From assembly GCA_030427255.1 (NCBI GenBank), contig JAUHWY010000013.1, positions 1-64,000 on the forward strand: a DNA stretch of 64,000 nucleotides. Direction: 5' to 3'. Each line of letters begins with the position of its first letter. The stretch's first letter is position 1. This document shows, piece after piece, positions 19,401 through 26,087 of the stretch. Position numbers and translations under genes: made by a program. A model generated the notes under the pieces. That model saw only the letters and a program-made list of their open reading frames with translations. It ran no database searches and was not told the origin of the DNA. The DNA is from Bacteroidia bacterium. GTDB taxonomy: Bacteria > Bacteroidota > Bacteroidia > CAIKAF01.

Positions 19401-20544
19401 TGGATTTGGGCCCAGCGTGCAACACAATTACCAACAAAGCGGTAGTTATCAAGTCAGCTACGTAGTCCAAGACCCTTCCGGCTGTGCGGATACCTTAAGC
19501 CAAACGGTTCAAGTACTTGAAAAACCCGAAATTTTAGGACTTCCTGTTGCCGGCCTATGCAGCCAAACTTCATGGAACCCTCAGCCAAACATTAATTTTT
19601 CGGGTTCAGGTGGGGCATTTTTGCAAGACTACCGATGGAACTTCGGCGATGGAACTCAAGCCAATGTTGCTAACCCTACCCATAGCTATTCATCCGCGGG
19701 AACCTACCCCGTGAGTTTGATTGTGGAGAGCAATCAAGGTTGTGGGGATACCCTTTTTGCCGCTATTACGGTGCATCCTTCACCAAGCATTAATGTTCAA
19801 GTATCCGATTTGTGTAATGGGGAGCCCATTTCTTGGGTGAACAATAGCAGCGTACCGGGTGGTGGACAAATAAATACCCATGCTTGGGATTTGGGCGATG
19901 GTTCAAACAGCAGTTTGTCTGTTCCTCAACATTCCTATGCCGGACCCGGAATGTATACTGTTAGTTATCAAGTTAGCTCAGACCAGGGGTGTACAAGTTC
20001 GGCTCAGTGGGATATTGAAGTAAGAGACTTGCCGCCAAGTACCTTTAACGTTACTCCTCAGGGTGGCTTAACGGTAGAGTTTTTGCCCGATCAAATTGAC
20101 CCATACAACGATTACTCCTGGACATTTGGAGATGGAACCTTCTCTCCTCAACTGGGTCCTTTAAAAACCTATTGGGCATCGGGAACCTACACGGTGTGTT
20201 TAACCGTAGCAGATAGCTTTTGTGTTTCTGAAACCTGTCAAATGGTGGATGTTGGAAATACGGGGATTGACCAAGCAGAAGCTGTTGGGAATCTTAAGGT
20301 CTATCCCAACCCCTTTGGGAATCAATTAAACATTGTGTGGAGTGCTTTGGAGCCCGGTAAAATGGCTTGGCATATTGTGGATTTGCAAGGACGCATGGTA
20401 GCCCGAGGGGAGGAGGCCGTTCATGGAGGCGAAACTGCAGTTGTACTTAATGAACTGCCCAATTTAGCTTCCGGACTATATACGCTTGAACTTAGCCAAG
20501 GGAAGCATAAAATCCGGGTGAAAATTAACCGCAAAAGCCCATAA
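16444..20544 (+). CDS. Giant secreted glycine-rich/PKD protein with T9SS type A sorting domain
   Basis: Start at ATG 16444 (MNCMANQILVFSLLFLSNLSLWGQ, signal peptide); an upstream TTG in frame is not needed. The ~1366-residue product carries Ig-like domains (two near residues 25-165), then a glycine-rich block of about 240 residues (roughly 170-410). It opens with FTVPAGVNQITVDARGAGG and contains many GGGG runs, as in the glycine-rich domain of ALK/LTK-type proteins. Further Ig-like modules and about six PKD repeats (WDFGDQNIG, WDFGDNNGS, WNFGDGTQA) follow. The C-terminus (VYPNPFGNQLNIVW ... GLYTLELSQGKHKIRVKI) is a type A T9SS sorting domain. Probably a surface adhesin or matrix protein. The Gly block is locally far more GC-rich than its surroundings. 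Confidence 0.9.
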   Translation: MNCMANQILVFSLLFLSNLSLWGQSAPSVSASNSTVCPGEAVTLTATGAQGPVSWFAAQCNSQVIGTGNSIVVNPTQTTTYYANYLFNNQPSPCGSIQISTSSAPTAPQASGASVCGQGSVTLTASGAPNGYAWYTSATGGSPISTTNSITTPNLTNTTTYYVAQIGQPSQGGSQTFNFTGSVQNFTVPAGVNQITVDARGAGGASESSVQGGSGGRMVATLSVTPGASYQVIIGGAGQQSSYNRSAGGGGGFSGLLQNGNHIVSAGGGGGAGGSNGGGNGGNGGGGNGSNGGCGSGGQGGVGPQGGGAGGTGFSNGASGNSNGGGNGGNGGSNWAAGGGGGGFGTAFGNGGQQAQVSGSGGRGGFGGGGGGGGGGWGSTNARVSAGGGGGGGHKGGAGGSIPSNCGSAGGGGGGGGSNYAINGANVTQNITGGGASQNQNGQVTITWPGAPGCASLRTPVPVTVTPIPDASIFGLGGNYCSSDPVALLSSPSSGGAWTGPGVSNNNAPQFDPAVAGVGTHQIIHQVSVNNCASADTAIVQVTQGPDAIIQGPDTLCIGQSSVQFSVGTTGGVWSGTNINQNGQMNLVGLNPGNFQTTYSVVLNGCLGVDTLQLALLDTPNVSISLPNTVCSNQGNLNLQANLSGGSWTGGAIVDSILGLFDPSLGVNDPNVIYTLSQNGCSGQATATVPVQAAPQAVLSPMNPGLVCKGTNFQFNASGGQSFQWLYGGQVIPNQTGATLRPQNSGNYGIVVVDGFGCRDTMNAGYLTLLESPQLNALSANTVCDGEAVQFAHSQQVNSSQGAVITGFDWDFGDQNIGQGNQTQHLYSQPGSYQAQLVITTNQGCSDSSTVQVQVNPNPQISPLVLSDVCFGNVVSFNPNVSLSNVNQAQITGYTWDFGDNNGSNQSNPQHLYAGPGVYQGYLLVQTNHGCQDSLAINQQVLSNPQLDSLVLESGCALGLLDFQAFGSPGSTGGLTGTWDFGDGNSGFGPSVQHNYQQSGSYQVSYVVQDPSGCADTLSQTVQVLEKPEILGLPVAGLCSQTSWNPQPNINFSGSGGAFLQDYRWNFGDGTQANVANPTHSYSSAGTYPVSLIVESNQGCGDTLFAAITVHPSPSINVQVSDLCNGEPISWVNNSSVPGGGQINTHAWDLGDGSNSSLSVPQHSYAGPGMYTVSYQVSSDQGCTSSAQWDIEVRDLPPSTFNVTPQGGLTVEFLPDQIDPYNDYSWTFGDGTFSPQLGPLKTYWASGTYTVCLTVADSFCVSETCQMVDVGNTGIDQAEAVGNLKVYPNPFGNQLNIVWSALEPGKMAWHIVDLQGRMVARGEEAVHGGETAVVLNELPNLASGLYTLELSQGKHKIRVKINRKSP

Positions 20545-20586
20545 CTATGCTGATTTCAGGTAATCCGATCAAAAAGGAATAGGAGA

Positions 20587-20617
20587 AATAAACCCGGTTT
20601 AAAAGGCCGGGTTTATT
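20587..20617. terminator. Bidirectional terminator between the glycine-rich gene and cmk
   Basis: A perfect 11-base inverted repeat (AATAAACCCGG/CCGGGTTTATT) with a nine-base loop sits between two convergent genes. It overlaps the cmk stop codon at 20613-20615. Confidence 0.8.
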
Positions 20618-21308
20618 GGTTTATCAAAGCATGTACTTTGTCCAAAACGAAATTCAATTGTTCTTCGGGGCTCATAAAGCTGTTGTCAAGAACAATAGCG
20701 TCCTCGGCTTGAATTAAAGGATCCTCAGCTCTTTGCACGTCGTCTTGGTCTCTCTTTCTTTGCCTTTGCTTTACTTCGTCAAGTGAGATGGGTTTCCCCC
20801 GTTCCTCCAGTTCTTTGAATCTTCTAAGGGCGCGCACTTCATGGTCTGCGGTCATGAAAATTTTAAGTTCTGCTTGGGGCATTACTACTGTTCCAATATC
20901 CCTTCCGTCCATAATTACGCCCTTTTCCTCCACAAAAACCCTTTGTAGCGCTTGTAGTTTATCGCGAACCTGCCTCAATTTACTCACTTGACTGGCAAGG
21001 TCTGCAATTTGAATGGTGCGAATTTGGTCTCCAATGGATCGCCCGTTTAGAAAAACCTTGCTTTTGTGACTTACAGGGTCTACCCTAAATTCCACCTGTA
21101 CTTTGTGGAGTTGTTCAATCAAGGCCTCGTTTAACACCTGATCCTGCTGATCTATCAATTCATTTTCAAGGGCATAAAGCCCAATGGCCCGGTACATAGC
21201 TCCGGTGTCGATGTACCTGTATTTGAGTTTTTTTGCTAAAGACTTCGCCAGGGTGCTTTTTCCACAGGAAGAAAAGCCATCTATGGCAATGTTGATTTTC
21301 CGCTCCAT
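20613..21308 (-). CDS. cmk: Cytidylate kinase
   Basis: Phosphorylates CMP and dCMP with ATP in the cytoplasm. The 231-residue product has the P-loop GFSSCGKSTLAK (residues 11-22), the YIDTGAMYRAIG substrate motif and the (I/V)MDGRDIGTVVMPQA motif of bacterial CMP kinases. The length is normal. It lies 51 bases downstream of porQ and on the same strand. The cmk-porQ neighbourhood is common in T9SS-bearing Bacteroidota (family knowledge), which supports both calls. Confidence 0.95.
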   Translation of the reverse strand: MERKINIAIDGFSSCGKSTLAKSLAKKLKYRYIDTGAMYRAIGLYALENELIDQQDQVLNEALIEQLHKVQVEFRVDPVSHKSKVFLNGRSIGDQIRTIQIADLASQVSKLRQVRDKLQALQRVFVEEKGVIMDGRDIGTVVMPQAELKIFMTADHEVRALRRFKELEERGKPISLDEVKQRQRKRDQDDVQRAEDPLIQAEDAIVLDNSFMSPEEQLNFVLDKVHALINQ

Positions 21309-21358
21309 CCTGGGGCGTGAAAGTAATAAAAGGAGCGCTTACCCGGAAGCATTAAGGA

Positions 21359-22453
21359 CTAATTGTCTATGGGTTTTTTGGTTTTGGGGCCAAAAAGTCC
21401 GCCCATGTTTACCTGTAAGCTAAAATGGTTGGGTGATCCGGCAGGGTGGTAATTGGCTCGGCTGTAAGAAAAGGTAAAATGCGAAATACGAATACCCAAA
21501 CCAAAGCTTAGACCTGTTGCCCCACCGGCTTGCTCTACCGACAGCTCACCGCCTCTTAGGAAATTATAACCTACCCTAAGGAATAAATGCTTTTTAAAGG
21601 GCATCAATTCAGCAGCAATAATAAAGTGTCGGATAAAATTTTCACCAAAGCCTATGCGGTTTTCGGTGGTGTCGTTGGTTAAAGGGTCTACGGTAAATCG
21701 GTTTTCAGGGTCAATATAACTCAGGTCCGGCCTTTGGAGGTTTGTTGCGGTTACCATAAGCCTCAAGGGTAAATGTTCTAACTCATGGGCAAAACCCAGA
21801 TTGATTTCAAAAGGAAGCGATTCGTAAGTCCCACTGGTATAGGGATCAAGCATTGAACCTATGTGGCTAAATGTAAGCGAAGTGTGGGTGCGTTTATTTT
21901 TGCTTTGATAAGTTGCGCTTAAATCTAAAGCGAGTCCGGTGCTTGCATAACTTTCGTATTGACTGAATATGGCTTTAAAGTTTCCGCCTAAATACAAAAG
22001 GCTATCAAAAAAGGGTCTTGAATATCCAAGATAAATGGCTTGGTCGCTAGCCGAAAAGGTGCCGGTTTTCTCTCCTTGTTCATTCGCTGCGGTAAAGGTT
22101 CCGTAATGGACGTATTGAATTCCGGCAAAAAAGTTGCCAATACCGGCATAGGAGCGGGCATAACCCACGGTACCGTACCCAATACCAGCAAAATAGCTGT
22201 TAAAGTCTACAGTAGCCTGATTATGCATGGCTTCATTAAGCAGCGAAGGGGCCTCAAAAACCATGGCGGGATCATTGTCGAAAACAGAAACATTGGTTCC
22301 TCCCAATGCTTCTATGCGTGCAGAAGCCGGGAGTTTTAAAAAGCTATAGGCTCCGGAGCCTCCAAGCTGGGCATTAAGCTTCATGGCAAAGCCAAGCCCT
22401 AAAAAAAGAATTGCTGTTTTTAGGAGCATGGCTCCATAACGTAAATTAGCCAT
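21359..22453 (-). CDS. porQ: Type IX secretion system protein PorQ
   Basis: A beta-barrel outer-membrane protein of about 364 residues. Start at ATG 22453 (MANLRYGAMLLKTAILFLGLGF); the longer frame to 22489 would run 44 bases into the upstream ABC gene. A signal peptide ends at KLNAQ. The mature start LGGSGAYSFLKLPASARIEALGG, with its run of paired strands rich in G, Y and F, is the FadL/PorV-like signature of PorQ. In the T9SS, PorQ works with PorU, PorV and PorZ in the attachment complex that cleaves sorting domains and couples cargo to A-LPS. It overlaps the upstream exporter gene by 8 bases, suggesting one operon. Confidence 0.85.
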   Translation of the reverse strand: MANLRYGAMLLKTAILFLGLGFAMKLNAQLGGSGAYSFLKLPASARIEALGGTNVSVFDNDPAMVFEAPSLLNEAMHNQATVDFNSYFAGIGYGTVGYARSYAGIGNFFAGIQYVHYGTFTAANEQGEKTGTFSASDQAIYLGYSRPFFDSLLYLGGNFKAIFSQYESYASTGLALDLSATYQSKNKRTHTSLTFSHIGSMLDPYTSGTYESLPFEINLGFAHELEHLPLRLMVTATNLQRPDLSYIDPENRFTVDPLTNDTTENRIGFGENFIRHFIIAAELMPFKKHLFLRVGYNFLRGGELSVEQAGGATGLSFGLGIRISHFTFSYSRANYHPAGSPNHFSLQVNMGGLFGPKTKKPIDN

Positions 22454-24281
22454 GGTTGGTATAATTTCCTGCCTTAAACTGAACATCAAAAAGTTGTCGG
22501 TATTTTCCTTCCATATTCAGAAGGCTTTGATGGCTGCCTTGTTCATGAATCATTCCGTTCTCAAGATACACAATCTCATCGGCATGCAAAATGGTACTTA
22601 GGCGGTGCGCAATTACCAAGCTTGTTCTATTCTCCATAAGTTTGTCTAATGCCTGCTGAACCAACTGCTCGCTTTCGGAATCTAAGGCAGAAGTGGCTTC
22701 ATCTAAAATAAGCAATGGGGGGTCTTTATATAAAGCCCGTGCAATGGCCAATCGTTGTTTTTGCCCACCGCTTAAGCGGTTTCCGAGATCTCCAATGGAA
22801 GTTTCATAAGCTTGCTCAAGTCCGGTAATAAAGTCGTGCGCATGCGCCATTTTTGCACAATGGATTACTCGATCCATGTCCGGGTTTGGATCTGCGTATG
22901 CAATATTATTGGCCACAGAGTCATGAAATAAAACAGGTTGCTGTGGAACCATACCGATGCACTTGCGCAAGTCCTCTAAGGCCAAGGTCTTGATATCGAT
23001 ACCATCGATTAGCACTTGCCCTTTTTGCGGGTCATAAAACCTTGGTATGAGATCTGCTAAGGTAGATTTGCCTCCACCGGAAGGGCCTACCAAGGCAATG
23101 GTTTTGCCTTTTTCAATGCTTAGATTTATGCTTTTAAGTACCTCTTTTTGGCCATAGGCAAAAGAAACTTCTTTAAATTCAATTGATTTTTTAAATCCTC
23201 GAAAAGGGGCCGGGTTCATTGGGTTTTGAATGGGATTTGGCTCATCCAAAACCCCCTCAATTCTATTTAAGCTGGCGACTCCCTTTTGCATATTGTAATA
23301 GGTAGTTGCTACTGCCTTTGCCGGAGAAATGACTTGGGAGAACATGGCAATGTAGGTGATAAAGGCTTTGGGGTCAAGTCCTCCCTCGAGTACAATATTT
23401 CCTCCAAACCACATCACAACAGCTATAACTATACTGCCAATAAACTCAGAAAGGGGTGAACTAAGGGACCTTCGCCTAAAAATTTTATTGGCCAAGGTTA
23501 AGGACCGGGCGTTTAAAGCATCGAACTTGTTTTTTTGGTGTTTTTCTGCGCGAAAGGCCTTTATGATGCGAATCCCGCCCAAAGATTCCTCAGTCAAAAC
23601 GTTTAAATCTGATAAAATGCTTTGGCCATGAAAGGAAGCCTTTTTTAGCGTTTTGGCTACTTTCCCAATAATTAAAGCCGAAACGGGAAGCATGGCCAAG
23701 GTAAATAATGTGAGTTGATAGTTCATGATAAGCATGGCTATCAAAAATGCAAGTACGGTTATGGGGTCTTTAAGCAAGGAAACCACGGAGTTCATGATGC
23801 TCCATTCCACTTCCAACACATCGCCGGAGACTCTGGTCATAATGTCTCCTTTCTTTTGTCGTCCAAAGTAGGAGAGAGGCAAGTCCATTAAATGATGAAA
23901 GGCTTGTTTTCTTAAGTCATGAATCATTCCTGAACGCAAAGGAGCAATGAGGTGCAGGGCAAAATAGTTGCTTAGATTCTTGAGTAGAAACATGCAAACC
24001 AAACCCAAACAAATGGTGGCCAAAAGCCCGGTTTTAGTCACCGTACCCAAGGATGACCCTAATTTAAAGTAAAGAATGTCTAAAAGGGTATTCATTTCCC
24101 ATGCAAATTCGGGTTGGGATTCAGGAGGCGAAACCTGATCAAAAAGTATTTGCAAAAAGGGAATGACCATAGTAAGCGAAAGCACACTGAATAAGGTTCC
24201 CAATAATGTGAGAAAGGTAAAACCCACCAAGTATGGCCAATAGGGTCGAATGTATTTAAAAAGACGCGAAAAGCCCTTCAT
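22446..24281 (-). CDS. MsbA-like ABC exporter (fused membrane and ATPase domains)
   Basis: A 611-residue half-transporter: six membrane helices in residues 1-330, then a nucleotide-binding domain with Walker A GPSGGGKST, signature LSGGQKQRLAIARAL, Walker B LLILDEATSALD and a switch His (IAHRLST). It resembles lipid A/multidrug exporters (MsbA/LmrA type), which flip lipids or drugs across the inner membrane. The substrate is not shown; a place between purB and porQ makes lipopolysaccharide core export a reasonable guess. Its start overlaps the purB stop by four bases (ATGA), so it is translationally coupled. Confidence 0.9.
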   Translation of the reverse strand: MKGFSRLFKYIRPYWPYLVGFTFLTLLGTLFSVLSLTMVIPFLQILFDQVSPPESQPEFAWEMNTLLDILYFKLGSSLGTVTKTGLLATICLGLVCMFLLKNLSNYFALHLIAPLRSGMIHDLRKQAFHHLMDLPLSYFGRQKKGDIMTRVSGDVLEVEWSIMNSVVSLLKDPITVLAFLIAMLIMNYQLTLFTLAMLPVSALIIGKVAKTLKKASFHGQSILSDLNVLTEESLGGIRIIKAFRAEKHQKNKFDALNARSLTLANKIFRRRSLSSPLSEFIGSIVIAVVMWFGGNIVLEGGLDPKAFITYIAMFSQVISPAKAVATTYYNMQKGVASLNRIEGVLDEPNPIQNPMNPAPFRGFKKSIEFKEVSFAYGQKEVLKSINLSIEKGKTIALVGPSGGGKSTLADLIPRFYDPQKGQVLIDGIDIKTLALEDLRKCIGMVPQQPVLFHDSVANNIAYADPNPDMDRVIHCAKMAHAHDFITGLEQAYETSIGDLGNRLSGGQKQRLAIARALYKDPPLLILDEATSALDSESEQLVQQALDKLMENRTSLVIAHRLSTILHADEIVYLENGMIHEQGSHQSLLNMEGKYRQLFDVQFKAGNYTNHG

Positions 24282-25642
24282 GATTCCATTAAGTTCAGGC
24301 CGGTATAGTCTTTAGGTTCGAGTGATAAGAGCCATTCCTTTGTTTCAGTGGGAAGAGGGCACTCCGCAATAAAACTCCTGAGTCTATTCAAGTCTAAACC
24401 GCTTCCTGTGCGCGTATAGGCTTTTAGTCTCTCGTATCCGTCGTATATACCCTCTCTCCTGAGGATGGTTTGAACTGCTTCTGCCAAAACTTCTGCGTGC
24501 AATGCCAGATCGGCTCCTATTTTTTCTTCGTTGGCTTTAATTTTTTTAAGCCCTTTTTGGAGGGACGAAAAGGCAATAAGCAAATGGGCGAAGGGCATGC
24601 CTAAGTTCCTAAGCACTGTGCTGTCGGTTAAATCGCGTTGGAGACGGCTAATGGGAAGCTTTTGCGGAAAAAACTCCAACATTTGAATGGCCCATAAAAG
24701 GTTCCCTTCGGCATTTTCGAAATCTATTGGGTTTACTTTGTGAGGCATGGCCGAGGAGCCTACCTCTCCTGCTACTACTTGTTGTTTAAAGTAATCCATG
24801 GAAATATATTGCCACACATCTCGCGCAAAGTCAACAAGAATTACCGCCATGCGTTTCCACGCATCACAAAAAGCTGCCAACATATCGTAATGCTCGATTT
24901 GTGTAGTGAATTGCTGCCTATTTAAACCTAAATCTTTGAGGCAGAAATGGTTCATTTCTTTATCCCAGGCAATTTCAGGATAAGCAATATGGTGGGCATT
25001 CAGATTGCCCGTGGCGCCTCCTAATTTGCACTGAAAGGGAATGGTTTTTAAGAGTTCCCATTGGTTTTGCAGCCGTTCCACAAAGACCATCCATTCTTTT
25101 CCCAAACGCGTAGGACTAGCTGCTTGGCCGTGGGTACGAGCCAACATAGGAATGTCTTTGAGCGCCTTGGCCTGGTCTTTAAGGGTCTCCAAAAGAGCCT
25201 CGAAGCGTGGACTAAGCTCTTGATGAAAAAAGTCTTTCAAAGCCAAAGGGACCGCTGTATTGTTGATGTCTTGAGAAGTAAGCCCGAAGTGTATGAAGGC
25301 CAATTGTTGCTCTTGAAAGCCCAAATCTTTTAGAACCTCCCGCATAAAATACTCCACTGCCTTTACATCGTGGTTGGTTGTTTTTTCTAAGTGCTTTACT
25401 CTTAGGCAATCCTCTTGTGAAACAGAAAGCAGACGATGGTTTATTTTCTGTATTTCGTCCGGAGAAAAGGAGGGGCCCTTGGGCAGTTGCAAGTGGTTTA
25501 AATGCAACAAATACAAAGTTTCTACCTTAATACGATACCGAATTAGCGCAGCTTCAGAAAAATAAGAGGAAGCAGCTTGGGTAGTAGATACATATCGACC
25601 ATCAACAGGCGAAATGGCTTGCAAGGCGTGTAGCTCATTCAT
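24278..25642 (-). CDS. purB: Adenylosuccinate lyase
   Basis: Cleaves SAICAR and adenylosuccinate, releasing fumarate, in purine synthesis. The 454-residue protein has the fumarase/aspartase superfamily signature GEVGSSAMPHKVNPIDFENAEGN (His/Lys loop), the catalytic region ARTHGQAASPTRLGKEW and TSQDINNTA. Length and order fit bacterial PurB of the E. coli type (N-terminus LHALQAISPVDGRY). It is the first gene of a run purB, exporter, porQ, cmk; the first two overlap by 4 bases and the next two by 8. Confidence 0.96.
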   Translation of the reverse strand: MNELHALQAISPVDGRYVSTTQAASSYFSEAALIRYRIKVETLYLLHLNHLQLPKGPSFSPDEIQKINHRLLSVSQEDCLRVKHLEKTTNHDVKAVEYFMREVLKDLGFQEQQLAFIHFGLTSQDINNTAVPLALKDFFHQELSPRFEALLETLKDQAKALKDIPMLARTHGQAASPTRLGKEWMVFVERLQNQWELLKTIPFQCKLGGATGNLNAHHIAYPEIAWDKEMNHFCLKDLGLNRQQFTTQIEHYDMLAAFCDAWKRMAVILVDFARDVWQYISMDYFKQQVVAGEVGSSAMPHKVNPIDFENAEGNLLWAIQMLEFFPQKLPISRLQRDLTDSTVLRNLGMPFAHLLIAFSSLQKGLKKIKANEEKIGADLALHAEVLAEAVQTILRREGIYDGYERLKAYTRTGSGLDLNRLRSFIAECPLPTETKEWLLSLEPKDYTGLNLMES

Positions 25643-25862
25643 GGACTTTGCGGTGTTGAGGCGAAGTTACGCAAGATTATGCAAGGTTGTTTGATATGAA
25701 CGCACAAACCCAAGGCAAATAAAGGCCGGAACTGGGTAGGCTTATACCATAGATGCCATGCTTTATTGGCGACAAACAGGTACTTAGGCTTTGGGCAAAG
25801 GCTTACTAATGAAAACACAAAGCTTAAAAAGCCTTTGTCTGATTTTCTTTGGAAGGGGATTT

Positions 25863-26008
25863 GCCGCCCGGATGGAGCAGGGTAGCCTGACGAAGCCGAA
25901 GGGATGGCATCTGCTGAGCTGAGGATGCGGCGCGCAGCAAGCACCCGGAAGCCAGCAGAGGCACCCTGAGGAGAGTCAGCTACCCGTGAGAGCCGGAAAT
26001 GCGGCCCC
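25863..26008. repeat. GC-rich intergenic palindrome G (loop class 3)
   Basis: Nested arms pair here: GGGTAGCCTGAC with GTCAGCTACCC, and GGGATGGCATCTGCTG with CAGCAGAGGCACCCT. The loop, read on the minus strand, contains GCTTGCTGCGCGCCGC, as in palindrome A. It lies between divergent purB and uvrA. The flanking part 25643-25862 shows no gene. It holds a weak resemblance to the head of the TIR element, not strong enough to call. Confidence 0.7.
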
Positions 26009-26074
26009 TTAATCCTAACTTAAAACAAAGTGCATCAAAATGAGTTTCCTTATCGTAAACACATTTAACCGAGG

Positions 26075-26082
26075 TATCTTTG
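26075..26082 (+). promoter_or_regulatory. -7 box TATCTTTG in front of uvrA
   Basis: A perfect TAnnTTTG match ends five bases before GTG 26088. It implies a near-leaderless uvrA mRNA, or a start further downstream. Confidence 0.45.
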
Positions 26083-26087
26083 CGTTT

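Noticed and set aside
25650-25830. A fifth, degenerate copy of the TIR-array element
   Set aside because: On the minus strand a stretch resembles the head (GCTTTGTGTTTTCA), but no end repeat or body could be matched with confidence.
25639-25944. A 101-codon minus-strand reading frame across the purB upstream region
   Set aside because: It runs through palindrome G, has no typical start context and no recognisable domain.
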